From Novosphingobium sp. (lineage in GTDB: Bacteria > Pseudomonadota > Alphaproteobacteria > Sphingomonadales > Sphingomonadaceae), in NCBI GenBank assembly GCA_017745295.1, contig JAGHZR010000013.1, positions 151,779 through 215,778 on the forward strand: DNA of 64,000 bases, in the 5' to 3' direction. The notes under the pieces were generated by a model. It did not search any database. It worked only from the letters and a program-made list of their open reading frames with translations, and was not told the DNA's origin. Positions 36,219 to 44,361 of the stretch are shown here, piece by piece (the stretch's first letter is position 1; every line of letters starts with the position of its first letter). A program made the translations under genes and the position numbers.

Positions 36219-37121
36219 TTATTTTGTCCTACTGACCCCGAACGCGGAAAGCACGATCCCGCCCAGAATCAGCGCCATCCCCGCGAAGTGATAGCCGTGC
36301 AGCCGCTCGCCCAGCAGCAGCGCCGAAAGCAGCGCGCCGAACAGCGGCATCAGGGTGATCGCCTGCCCGGCCCGCGCCGCGCCCAGCTCGCCGGTCGCCC
36401 GGTTGTAGATGAAATAGGCGATCACCGAAGGGAACACCCCGACATAGGCGAAGGCGGCCAGCACGCCCGGACTCCAGACCACGACCTGTCCCTGCGCGGC
36501 CTCCATCGCCGCCAGCGGCGCCATCGCCAATGCGCCGATCGCGAACGTCAGCACCAGCAGGCTCGCCGCCGAGATCACCGGGCGCTTCCTCAGGAACACC
36601 GTATAGAGCGACCAGGCCGCAACCGCGCAGAACACCAGCCCGTCTCCGGGGCCGAAGCGCAACTGCATCATCGCCGCAGGATCGCCCCGGAAGACGATGG
36701 CCACGACCCCGAGCGTCGAAACCAGCACGCCCAGCACATGCATCCGCCCCGGTCGCCCGCCGAACACCGCAAAGTCCAGCGCCATGACCGCCGCCGGGAT
36801 CGCCGCCTGCAACAGGAGCGCATTGGCAGCCGTCGTGTAATGCAGGCCCTTGTAGAGAAAGCCGTTGAAGCAGACGATGCCGAGGAACCCGAGCACCAGG
36901 ATCCACCGCCACCCGGCCAAGGCCTCGGCCCGCTCCCTCCAGAGCTGCCGCGCGGCAAAGGGCAACAGGAGCAGCACCGCGATCAGCCAGCGCCCGAGCG
37001 CCAGCGTGAACGGCGGAATATCGTCGCGCACGGCCCGGCCGGTGATCGAGTTGCCGGCCCAGAACAGCATGACCAGTCCGAGCATCAGGAATGCGCGCGT
37101 GTGGGAGCGGTTGGTTTCCAT
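36219..37121 (-). CDS. EamA/DMT-family transporter
   Basis: This is a drug/metabolite transporter-superfamily permease of 300 residues with ten predicted membrane segments and two EamA repeats (about 10-140 and 155-295). The second ends in GEMALILGGIVL-like sequence. Substrate unknown; relatives export amino acids or small metabolites. I start at METNRSHTRAF; the in-frame codons upstream fall in repeat copy D. It separates ubiE from mutM, which are usually neighbours. Confidence 0.9.
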   Translation of the reverse strand: METNRSHTRAFLMLGLVMLFWAGNSITGRAVRDDIPPFTLALGRWLIAVLLLLPFAARQLWRERAEALAGWRWILVLGFLGIVCFNGFLYKGLHYTTAANALLLQAAIPAAVMALDFAVFGGRPGRMHVLGVLVSTLGVVAIVFRGDPAAMMQLRFGPGDGLVFCAVAAWSLYTVFLRKRPVISAASLLVLTFAIGALAMAPLAAMEAAQGQVVVWSPGVLAAFAYVGVFPSVIAYFIYNRATGELGAARAGQAITLMPLFGALLSALLLGERLHGYHFAGMALILGGIVLSAFGVSRTK

Positions 37122-37164
37122 GCGTCTGAATTGCTTTGGAAGGGGGTGGAAGGGAAGGAGAAAT

Positions 37165-37331
37165 GCAGGGGGATCATCCCCCTGCACCCTGATACTGTCG
37201 AGGTTGTGCGCCGCCCTATCCGCTTTGCGCCCATGGCTGCGTCGGGAGACCTAATTGGCTGCGCCGCAGGGAGCGTGGCGCACAAGGTCGCCATTTTGAG
37301 GGTCTGGGGAATCATCCCCCAGGACTTCCCC
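37165..37331 (+). repeat. About 170-bp structured repeat, copy D (short variant)
   Basis: It begins with a perfect GCAGGGGGATCATCCCCCTGC hairpin (21 bases, of which the arms are the repeat's usual ends) and finishes with GGGGAATCATCCCCC. The central CACTGCGGATAGG arm is missing, making it about 13 bases shorter than the others. It lies between two divergent genes, unlike most other copies. Confidence 0.8.
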
Positions 37332-37369
37332 TTTTTCTTCTTCTCTCCTCACCCTATCTCCCTTCCAAG

Positions 37370-38182
37370 ATGCCAGAACTCCCCGAAGTAGAAACCACCG
37401 TCCGCGGCCTCGCCCGCTATCTGGAGGGTGAGCGGATCGCCCGCGTCACCCTGAACCGGCCGGACTTGCGCCGTCCGTTCCCGCCCGATCTCGTCCAGGT
37501 CCTGACCGGCGCGCGGGTTACGACGATGGGCCGCCGGGCCAAGTACGGCCTCATCCATACCGACCGCGAGCAGACGGTGGTGTTCCACCTCGGCATGTCC
37601 GGGCGCTGGCGGATCGAGCCGGAGAAGCCCGAGAAGCACGACCATCTCGTGATCGAGACCGGCGCGGGTCATGTTCTGGCGCTCAACGATGCGCGGCGGT
37701 TCGGCTCGGTCGATCTGGTGCCGACGGCCACGCTCGATGCGTGGGGGGCGTTTGCCGCGCTCGGGCCGGAGCCGCTGGGCGAGGGACTGACCCCGGCCCA
37801 TCTCAAGGCGGCGTTCGCGGGACGAATCGCGCCGATCAAGCAGATGCTGCTCGACCAGTCGGTGGTGGCGGGGCTGGGCAATATCTATGTCTGCGAGGCG
37901 CTGTTCCGTTCCGGTATCCGGCCTGACAAGGAAGCCGGGCTGATCAGCCTGCCCGCCTTGCGCAAGCTGGTCCCGGCGATCCGCGAAGTCCTGTCCGAAT
38001 CGATCGCAGCGGGCGGCTCGACGATCCGCGACTATGCCCAGCCCAACGGGGAACTGGGCTATTTCGCGACCGCCTGGCAGGTTTATGGGCGAGAGGGGCA
38101 GGACTGCGCTTGCGGGGCGCCGGTCCGGCGATTCGTGCAGGGCGGGCGGAGTACGTTCTGGTGCCCGAAGTGCCAGAAATAG
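37370..38182 (+). CDS. mutM: Formamidopyrimidine-DNA glycosylase
   Basis: MutM excises 8-oxoguanine and formamidopyrimidines and nicks the backbone. The 270-residue protein starts with the catalytic PELPEVETTVRGL (Pro2, Glu3). It has the conserved lysine region near 57-60 (RRAKYG), the H2TH segment (DQSVVAGLGNIYVCEALF, about 161-178), and a C-terminal zinc finger. The first half of the finger reads CAC, not the usual CxxC, while the second half is a normal CPKC. The mutM–rpsT–dnaA order is conserved in alphaproteobacteria. Confidence 0.96.
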   Translation: MPELPEVETTVRGLARYLEGERIARVTLNRPDLRRPFPPDLVQVLTGARVTTMGRRAKYGLIHTDREQTVVFHLGMSGRWRIEPEKPEKHDHLVIETGAGHVLALNDARRFGSVDLVPTATLDAWGAFAALGPEPLGEGLTPAHLKAAFAGRIAPIKQMLLDQSVVAGLGNIYVCEALFRSGIRPDKEAGLISLPALRKLVPAIREVLSESIAAGGSTIRDYAQPNGELGYFATAWQVYGREGQDCACGAPVRRFVQGGRSTFWCPKCQK

Positions 38183-38327
38183 GCGGTTTCACGTGCCTCT
38201 GCCGGGTTGACGAAACAGCCCTGCACCGTTAAGGGGCGCGCTTTCCGGCGAGTCCGCTCGCCTAGAGATTCGATCAGGCAATTGGGCCGCCATCACCGCT
38301 GTGGGGGGGCCAGACAGAGGAAATTCG

Positions 38328-38591
38328 ATGGCCAATACGCCGCAAGCCCGCAAGCGCATCCGCCGTAACGAGCGCCGCGCGGAGATCAATACGAACCGCA
38401 TCAGCCGCATCCGCACCTTCCTCAAGAAGGTCGAGACCGCGATTGCCGGTGGTGACAAGGGCGCCGCTTCGGCCGCTCTCAAGGAAGCCCAGCCCGAGCT
38501 GGCCCGCGGCGTGGCTCGCGGCGTGCTTCACAAGAACACCGCTTCGCGCAAGCTGTCGCGCCTCACCAAGCGCGTTTCCGCGCTCGGCTGA
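38328..38591 (+). CDS. rpsT: 30S ribosomal protein S20
   Basis: This small basic 16S rRNA-binding protein has 87 residues, the usual length. It starts [17 protein letters not shown] and has the conserved [12 protein letters not shown] and [15 protein letters not shown] segments. AGAGGAAA lies before the ATG at 38328; a frame extending 9 codons upstream has no support. Two GANTC sites lie in its promoter region (38250, 38266). A REP-like palindrome follows. Confidence 0.97.
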   Translation: MANTPQARKRIRRNERRAEINTNRISRIRTFLKKVETAIAGGDKGAASAALKEAQPELARGVARGVLHKNTASRKLSRLTKRVSALG

Positions 38592-38637
38592 TTTCCCGGC
38601 AGGCGCGCCTTCGGGCGCGTCCGACCCGTACGGCAGT

Positions 38638-38699
38638 GGCCCGCGTCGCCACCTGAACTCCCGTCCTTGGGGACGAGATTTCAGGTGGCGACGCGGGCC
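38638..38699. repeat. Perfect 20-bp-arm palindrome downstream of rpsT
   Basis: GGCCCGCGTCGCCACCTGAA at 38638-38657 and its exact inverse at 38680-38699 enclose 22 bases. A related palindrome is at 56315-56371 beside another ribosomal protein gene. It probably acts as the rpsT transcript end. Confidence 0.85.
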
Positions 38700-38829
38700 G
38701 CGCCCGTTTGGGCTGCTGAAAGGTGTTGCCGGACGATACCGGCTGCCTGCTTCAGCCTCGCCTGTTCCGCCCTCCCAACTGCACAGACCCTCCAGACGCG
38801 CCGACCGGCGCCCTGACCGATCGGCGGGC

Positions 38830-38943
38830 GATTCCACGCCGAATCGGAAAGCCGATTCGCCAACGGACCCGGCTTGAAGGAACCGAATCGCAGCGCCGAT
38901 TCGCCCGCCACCGAATCTCGCCGCTTAAGTCGAAAGCCGATTC
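38830..38943. promoter_or_regulatory. Cluster of seven GANTC (CcrM) sites upstream of dnaA
   Basis: GANTC occurs at 38830, 38841, 38854, 38885, 38898, 38913 and 38939, with another at 39066. They alternate as GCCGATTCGC and CCGAATC, so complementary pairs could also fold. In alphaproteobacteria GANTC is methylated by CcrM, whose timing can gate dnaA transcription. Whether this is a dnaA control region, an origin or a repeat is open. Confidence 0.6.
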
Positions 38944-39557
38944 GCGTCTCTGGAACCCGCGAGTGAGTACGGAAGGGGAACGCTTCCCCGCATCATTTCC
39001 GGCCTGCCAGGGCCGCGCACCCCGCCGCCTTGAACACGCTCCGGGCAAACTCGCGGAAATGTTGCGATTCGCATGCGGGGCTCGGGACGACATCGGTCAA
39101 AACACTGAATTTAAACGATTAAATTCGATCATGACGGAAATTGGGCACTCAAGGCGAGTCAACAGCCATAATTTTTTTTATTTGGGGAGGATCGTCTTGC
39201 ACCGCGGTCAAACCCGTTCCTAAAAGAAGTCCACAGGCCGTGCGGAACCGGCCCGGGGAACATCGACAGCTACGAAGAACCTGCTGCAAGGCACGCTTTG
39301 CAGTTGGGGGATTTTTGTCTCTGTATTCCCAGTCCCGGCTGAGGTTCGCCTCGTCCGGGGCTTGTCTTTCGCCGGGGTTCGCCCCGGAGAAGCACCGGTT
39401 CCACGCACGGCATTCAACTTTCGCGGCCCGCTGGGTCACATTCGATAACGGCCGACATAGGGGAGTTGGTGCAGTGTCAGGTTCAACAGCGGGCCGGTCT
39501 CCGGCAAGTCAGGGCGCAAACGGCGTGATTAAGAAATCGAAGGCGGTACGAGTGGCG
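38944..39557. other. Gene-free dnaA upstream region with AT-rich tract
   Basis: No convincing gene lies here; the open frames are Arg/Ser-rich and lack ribosome binding sites. Bases 39098-39190 are notably AT-rich for this genome. They include TTTAAACGATTAAATTC (two TTAA four bases apart) and a run of eight T. This fits a promoter or an easily melted stretch. I see no perfect DnaA box, so an origin here is not shown. Confidence 0.5.
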
Positions 39558-41009
39558 ATGGAAGAGGATCAGGAAGCCGTGAATCTGGCGGCAGACTGGG
39601 CTGACATCAGCCAGGGCCTGCGCAAGGACCTCGGCCAGCAGGCGCACAGCCAGTGGATCAAGCCGATCCAGCCGGGCAATTACTGCAAGGAAACCGGCAC
39701 GCTCGACCTCTATCTTCCCACTGAATTCTCGGCGAACTGGGTCGCCGATCGCTTCGCCGACCGCCTGTCGCTGGCCTGGAAGATCGCCCGCCCCGACGTG
39801 CGCCACGTCCGCGTGCTGGTGCACCCCGGCCGCCGCCAGCTCCCCGAGCTGCGCCTGGGCGGCGGCAACGGCCGTCCCTCGAGCGCGCCGGCCAACGATT
39901 CGGCCCAGGGCTGGCCCAAGGACGGCGGCGCCGATTCGATCGCCGCGGTGCTTCAGGGCGAGGCTTTCGCCGCGCTCGGCCAGGGCCCGGTCGGTATCGA
40001 CGCCTCGCAGACCTTCACCTCGTTCGTGACCGGCCAGAGCAACGTGCTCGCCTGCAATGCCGCGCAGCGCATGGCCGCCACCGAAACGCCGCAGTTCTCG
40101 CCGCTCTACCTCAAGGGCGCGACCGGACAGGGCAAGACCCACCTGCTCCACGCGATCGGCCACGCCTATCTCGCGAACCATCCGCATGCCCGGATCTTCT
40201 ACTGCTCGGCCGAGCGCTTCATGGTCGAATTCGTCCAGGCCCTGCGCCAGAACCAGATGATCGAGTTCAAAGCCCGCCTGCGCGGCTTCGACCTGCTGCT
40301 GGTGGACGATATCCAGTTCATCATCGGCAAGGCTTCGGCGCAGGAAGAGCTGCTCTACACGATCGATGCCCTGCTCCAGGAAGGCAAGCGCCTGGTCTTC
40401 GCCGCCGACCGTGCGCCCCAGGCGCTCGACGGGGTCGAACCGCGCCTGCTCTCGCGCCTGTCGATGGGTCTCGTCGCCGATATCCAGCCCGCCGATATCG
40501 AGCTGCGCCGCTCGATACTCGAGAACCGCCTCGGCCGCTTCGCTTCGGTGGACGTGCCCGCCGACGTGATCGAGTTCCTGGCCCGCACCATCAACCGCAA
40601 TGTCCGCGAACTGGTCGGCGGCCTCAACAAGCTGATCGCCTATGCCCAGCTGACCGGCCAGGCGGTGTCGCTCCAGCTTGCCGAAGAGCAGCTGACCGAC
40701 ATCCTGTCGGCCAACCGCCGCCGCATCACCATCGACGAGATCCAGCGCACGGTCTGCCAGTTCTATCGCATCGACCGCACGGAAATGAGCTCGAAGCGCC
40801 GCGCCCGCGCCGTCGTGCGCCCGCGCCAGGTGGCCATGTACCTCGCAAAGGTGCTGACGCCGCGCTCCTACCCGGAAATCGGCCGCAAGTTCGGCGGCCG
40901 CGACCACTCGACGGTGATCCACGCCGTGCGCCTGATCGAGGAGCTGCGCACCCGCGATGCCGACATGGACGGCGACGTGCGCTCGCTGCTGCGCCAGCTG
41001 GAATCCTGA
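39558..41009 (+). CDS. dnaA: Chromosomal replication initiator DnaA
   Basis: DnaA binds and melts the origin. Counting from the ATG at 39558 (483 residues), domain I covers about 5-85 and a low-complexity domain II 95-140. The AAA+ domain has Walker A GATGQGKT (187-194) and Walker B LLLVDD (246-251). The C-terminal DNA-binding domain has GRDHSTVIHA at 447-456. In-frame GTG codons at 39552 and 39474 are alternative starts; GAAGG at 39538 suits GTG 39552. It lies in the conserved mutM–rpsT–dnaA order with a GANTC-rich leader. Confidence 0.96.
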   Translation: MEEDQEAVNLAADWADISQGLRKDLGQQAHSQWIKPIQPGNYCKETGTLDLYLPTEFSANWVADRFADRLSLAWKIARPDVRHVRVLVHPGRRQLPELRLGGGNGRPSSAPANDSAQGWPKDGGADSIAAVLQGEAFAALGQGPVGIDASQTFTSFVTGQSNVLACNAAQRMAATETPQFSPLYLKGATGQGKTHLLHAIGHAYLANHPHARIFYCSAERFMVEFVQALRQNQMIEFKARLRGFDLLLVDDIQFIIGKASAQEELLYTIDALLQEGKRLVFAADRAPQALDGVEPRLLSRLSMGLVADIQPADIELRRSILENRLGRFASVDVPADVIEFLARTINRNVRELVGGLNKLIAYAQLTGQAVSLQLAEEQLTDILSANRRRITIDEIQRTVCQFYRIDRTEMSSKRRARAVVRPRQVAMYLAKVLTPRSYPEIGRKFGGRDHSTVIHAVRLIEELRTRDADMDGDVRSLLRQLES

Positions 41010-41031
41010 GGGCTGCATAGACGTCTTCTGC

Positions 41032-41079
41032 ACCGGCTCCGGCAGGGAACGAGATAACCTCGTCCTTACCGGAGCCGGT
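41032..41079 (+). terminator. Hairpin downstream of dnaA
   Basis: ACCGGCTCCGG and CCGGAGCCGGT are perfect 11-base arms with a shorter inner pair GAACGAG/CTCGTCC. It starts 23 bases after dnaA. There is no T run. Confidence 0.6.
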
Positions 41080-41127
41080 TGCCGCACACGCGCGAAAAGC
41101 GCGGCTGTCATGCGGGAATGCAAAATT

Positions 41128-41142
41128 TTAACCATTGCATAA
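41128..41142 (+). promoter_or_regulatory. CtrA-like site upstream of the GGDEF gene
   Basis: TTAA-CCATTGC-ATAA matches TTAA-N7-TTAA with one mismatch and contains the TTAACCAT half-site typical of CtrA targets. It lies 33 bases before the GGDEF start codon. Inferred only. Confidence 0.4.
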
Positions 41143-41175
41143 GCGTCACGGTGTAAGTCTTCTGCCGATCCGGAC

Positions 41176-42060
41176 ATGTTCGCTCCGGCGGAAGAGGCAC
41201 CCTTCATGCGCTTCTATCAGGCCACGACGTTCCTGTTTCCGCGCCGCTACGAATGGCGCATCCTCCTCGTCTGCTTTGCCGCCGTGCTCGTGCCGCCGCT
41301 TGCCTGCGCTGCCTATCAGGCGGCGACCGGGCAGTGGCAGCCGGAGATACTCCTCGTCCTGCTGGGCGCCACGCTGCCGAGCGCAGCGCTCGGCCTTGCC
41401 GCCATCCGCGCGCTGCTGCGCCCGATCGAAACCGCCACGCAGATGCTGCGCGCGGCCCAGGCGGGCGAGCGCGTCGGGCCGGTGCCGGTCGGCAACGCGG
41501 ATCTGGTCGGCCGCCTGCTCCACGGCGTCACCGTGGCGGCGAGCGAATCGGCGGCGCGGATCGAGCGTCTCGTCGAAACCACCGAGCGCGACGAACTGAC
41601 CGGCCTGCGCAGCCGCCGCGGTTTTCTCGATTCGGCCCGCCGCATTCTCACCGACGACAGCAACGGCGTGCTCGCCATGGTCGATATCGACCGCTTCCAG
41701 GCCATCAACGACCGCTTCGGCCATGCCACCGGCGATGCCCTGCTGCGCGAAGTGGCGCTGCGGCTGGACCACGGGGTACGCCGCTCCGACCTGGTCGGGC
41801 GCTGGGGCGGCGAGGAATTCGCGATCCTGTTCCCCGATACCCTGCTGGAGGAAGCCCGCGTGGTCATGGAGCGCCTGCGCGCCAGCATCGCCCTCGACCC
41901 CAGCCTCCAGGGCGACGAATGGCCAGTGACGTTCTCCTGCGGTCTGGCGCCGGTGCGCAGTTTTGCCCAGCTGGATCACGCCACCCGGAATGCCGACGGC
42001 GCCCTCTATGCCGCGAAGAACGGCGGGCGGAACCGCGTGCAGATTTCGCGAGACGATTGA
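41176..42060 (+). CDS. Membrane diguanylate cyclase (GGDEF)
   Basis: This protein makes cyclic di-GMP from GTP. In 294 residues there are two N-terminal membrane segments (about 28-48 and 57-76), a short HAMP-like linker, and a complete GGDEF domain from about 137. The active site is intact as GGEEF near 223-227. RRSD five residues before it is an intact inhibitory (I) site. An internal ATG at 41206 is an alternative start. It follows dnaA and has a CtrA-like site just upstream, suggesting cell-cycle-linked expression. Confidence 0.9.
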   Translation: MFAPAEEAPFMRFYQATTFLFPRRYEWRILLVCFAAVLVPPLACAAYQAATGQWQPEILLVLLGATLPSAALGLAAIRALLRPIETATQMLRAAQAGERVGPVPVGNADLVGRLLHGVTVAASESAARIERLVETTERDELTGLRSRRGFLDSARRILTDDSNGVLAMVDIDRFQAINDRFGHATGDALLREVALRLDHGVRRSDLVGRWGGEEFAILFPDTLLEEARVVMERLRASIALDPSLQGDEWPVTFSCGLAPVRSFAQLDHATRNADGALYAAKNGGRNRVQISRDD

Positions 42061-42114
42061 CCGCGCGCACCCGGCGCTTGCCCCTCCCGGCCCCTATGCT
42101 GTAGGCCTTTGGTC

Positions 42115-42528
42115 ATGAGCGCTGCCCTTCCCGCCGCCTATTCGCAAGCCGCCCTGCGCGGCATCCGCTGCCGCTGCCCGCGCTGCGGCGAGGGGCGACT
42201 GTTCCGCAAGTGGCTGAAACCGCTCGGCCGCTGCCCGGTCTGCACGCTGGACCTCACGCCGCAGCGCGCCGACGATTTTCCCGCCTATATCGCCATGATC
42301 GTCACCGGCCACCTGATGGCGCCGCTGATCATCGCCCTATCCAAGGATTTCCACCTCGGCCCGGCGGCGATGTTCGCGATCCTGATCCCGCTGGCGGTGG
42401 CGATGATGATCGGCATGCTCCAGCCCGCCAAGGGCGCGGTGATCGCCACCCAGTGGTGGTTCGGCATGCACGGCTTCCGCAAGGAACGGCCCGACACCGT
42501 CGAGGCGGAAAACACCGAAAGCCGATGA
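42115..42528 (+). CDS. DUF983 membrane protein
   Basis: This 137-residue protein of the DUF983 family has an N-terminal zinc-ribbon-like segment (CRCPRCGEGRLF near 17-28 and CPVC near 39-42) followed by two membrane segments. Function unknown; relatives occur near cytochrome oxidase assembly genes in some alphaproteobacteria. Its TGA overlaps the ATG of the MoeB-like gene (ATGA). Confidence 0.88.
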   Translation: MSAALPAAYSQAALRGIRCRCPRCGEGRLFRKWLKPLGRCPVCTLDLTPQRADDFPAYIAMIVTGHLMAPLIIALSKDFHLGPAAMFAILIPLAVAMMIGMLQPAKGAVIATQWWFGMHGFRKERPDTVEAENTESR

Positions 42529-43310
42529 CTCTTTCTCCCGAACGCCTTCAGCGCTTCGCGCGCCATATCGTGCTGCCCGAAGTGGGCGGCGTTGGCCAGA
42601 TGGCGCTGGCGGATGCCCATGTGGTGCTTGTCGGCTGCGGCGGGATCGGCAGTCCTGCCCTTCAATATCTCGCCGCAGCCGGCATAGGACGGCTGACGCT
42701 GATCGACGACGACACGGTGGACGTCAGCAATCTGCAACGCCAGACGATTTATTCGCCGTCGGATATCGGCAAGCCCAAGGCGGAAGCGGCGGCCGAATGG
42801 GTGCAGCGCTTTGATCTTGGCCTTGAGGTCCTGCCGCACGTTGCGCGTCTCGGGGGTGACAACGCGGCGAAGATTCTCTCCGGCGCCAGCGTGGTACTGG
42901 ACGGGTGTGACAACTTCGCGACTCGGCTGCTGGTGTCAGATTCCTGTGTGAAACTCGGCATTCCCCTCACGAGCGCGGCAGTTGGTCGCTTCCAGGGTCA
43001 GGTAGCCAATTTCGCCGGGCACCTGCCGAATCACGCCTGCTATCGCTGCTTCGTGGGCGACGCCTTCGATGCGCAGGACTGCGATACATGCGCGGCGGAC
43101 GGCGTGCTTGGCGCGATGGTGGGCATGGTCGGCACTTTCGCGGCGATGCATGCGATGCGCGTGGTGCTGTCAGGCAAGTCGGCGCTGGGCGAGCCGCACT
43201 ATGGCACGCTCCATCTGATTGACGGCATGGCGCCCTCGATGCGGCCGCTCAGGATCGCCAAGGATCCCGGCTGCTCAGCCTGCGCCGTTCAGGCGGTTCT
43301 GCCGTCGTAA
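42525..43310 (+). CDS. moeB: MoeB/ThiF/HesA-family adenylyltransferase
   Basis: This E1-like enzyme of 261 residues activates the C-terminus of a small sulfur-carrier protein (MoaD or ThiS) by adenylation. The nucleotide-binding loop VGCGGIGSPALQYLAAAG is near 37-54, and the NLQRQ arginine finger near 72-76. Two zinc-binding pairs (CYRC and CSAC) are present. No rhodanese domain is fused. MoaD or ThiS partners are not nearby, so MoeB versus ThiF is not decided. The 3' end overlaps the converging GFA gene by 22 bp. Confidence 0.88.
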   Translation: MTLSPERLQRFARHIVLPEVGGVGQMALADAHVVLVGCGGIGSPALQYLAAAGIGRLTLIDDDTVDVSNLQRQTIYSPSDIGKPKAEAAAEWVQRFDLGLEVLPHVARLGGDNAAKILSGASVVLDGCDNFATRLLVSDSCVKLGIPLTSAAVGRFQGQVANFAGHLPNHACYRCFVGDAFDAQDCDTCAADGVLGAMVGMVGTFAAMHAMRVVLSGKSALGEPHYGTLHLIDGMAPSMRPLRIAKDPGCSACAVQAVLPS

Positions 43311-43627
43311 GTGTAAACCCGCAGGCCGGCGAGCAGTTCGGGCGCGAACAGGCGCATGTTCACGCCCATCCGGTCCTGCGCCGGATCGACCGGACTCCAG
43401 TGCGTGGTGCAGCCGCATTGCGGGCAGTGCCAGAAGGTCAGCACTCTGTCGCCGGTCTGATAGCCGACGAGCTCACCCGCGACCCGCAGCTTCGTGGGAC
43501 TGTGATAGGACCACAGCGTCCCCAACCGGTGGCATACCGAGCAGTTGCACTCGCAAACCTCATGCGGCTGATCCGCCAGTTCCAGCGTGACCGCGCCGCA
43601 GTGGCAGTTTCCCCGATGGACCGTCAT
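43289..43627 (-). CDS. GFA-domain (glutathione-dependent formaldehyde-activating) protein
   Basis: This 112-residue zinc protein has the GFA cysteine pattern: CHCGAV near 8-13, CECNCSVCHR near 27-36, and CPQCGC near 69-74. The GFA family spontaneously or enzymatically handles formaldehyde–glutathione adducts, but most members are unproven. The ATG overlaps the sirtuin stop (ATGA), so it is coupled to it. Its 3' end overlaps moeB. Confidence 0.88.
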   Translation of the reverse strand: MTVHRGNCHCGAVTLELADQPHEVCECNCSVCHRLGTLWSYHSPTKLRVAGELVGYQTGDRVLTFWHCPQCGCTTHWSPVDPAQDRMGVNMRLFAPELLAGLRVYTYDGRTA

Positions 43628-44334
43628 ACGCCGAGTACCTCGTCCACCCATGCCGTGACCAGTCCGGTCGCCGGACCATGGCGAGCCTCGTCGAACCACG
43701 AGGTGCCCTGCGAGGGTTCGAGGTTCAGTTCCAGCGTCGTCGCCCCGAACTCGCGGGCGTTGCGCACGAACCCGGCGGCCGGATAGACCGCGCCAGAGGT
43801 GCCGATGGAGACGAACAGGTCCGCCCGCTCCAGCGCTTCGAAGATTGCATCCATGCGATAGGGCATTTCCCCGAACCAAACGATATCGGGCCGCAGCGCC
43901 GCCTCGCCGCATTCGGGGCAGGCCGGACGGTCGATCAGCGGCCCGGTCCACGGCACGCGCTCGTCGCAGGCGGTGCACCAGGCATTGAGGTGTTCGCCGT
44001 GCATGTGGAGCACCCGTTTGGCACCTGCCCGCTCATGCAGGTCATCGAGGTTCTGGGTGACGATCAGCAGTTCGCCCGGCCACGCGCGGTCCAGCCTGGC
44101 CAGCGCGTGATGGGCGGCGTTGGGCGTCTTGGTCTGGATCGCCTCGCGCCGCATGTCGTAGAAGCGCAGCACGAGGTCGGGATCGCGGGCGAACGCCTCG
44201 GGCGTCGCCACGTCCTCGACGCGGTGCTGCTCCCACAAGCCGCCACCCCCGCGAAAGGTGTCGATGCCGCTTTCAGCGCTGACGCCTGCGCCGGTGAGGA
44301 TGACGATGTTGCGGATGTTGTTCATCCCGGCCAT
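43624..44334 (-). CDS. cobB: NAD-dependent protein deacylase (sirtuin)
   Basis: This Sir2-family protein of 236 residues removes acyl groups from lysines using NAD+. It has GAGVSAESGIDTFRG near 15-29, TQNLDDLHERAG near 102-113 and the catalytic histidine in LHMHGE near 119-124. A four-cysteine zinc site (CTAC…CPEC) is present. The start ATG at 44334 has GAAGG eight bases upstream; a second ATG three codons in is possible. It diverges from dapB with only 27 bp between start codons. Confidence 0.94.
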   Translation of the reverse strand: MAGMNNIRNIVILTGAGVSAESGIDTFRGGGGLWEQHRVEDVATPEAFARDPDLVLRFYDMRREAIQTKTPNAAHHALARLDRAWPGELLIVTQNLDDLHERAGAKRVLHMHGEHLNAWCTACDERVPWTGPLIDRPACPECGEAALRPDIVWFGEMPYRMDAIFEALERADLFVSIGTSGAVYPAAGFVRNAREFGATTLELNLEPSQGTSWFDEARHGPATGLVTAWVDEVLGV

Positions 44335-44361
44335 GAGACCAGCCTTCAACGGAGACGGCAA

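Noticed and set aside
39098..39190. Chromosomal origin at the AT-rich tract
   Set aside because: AT-rich and near dnaA and GANTC sites, but without DnaA boxes; in several alphaproteobacteria oriC is not next to dnaA, so I do not call it.
38723..39223. 166-codon plus-strand frame in the dnaA upstream region
   Set aside because: Arg/Ser/Pro-rich, no ribosome binding site or family features, and it runs through the GANTC cluster and AT-rich tract.
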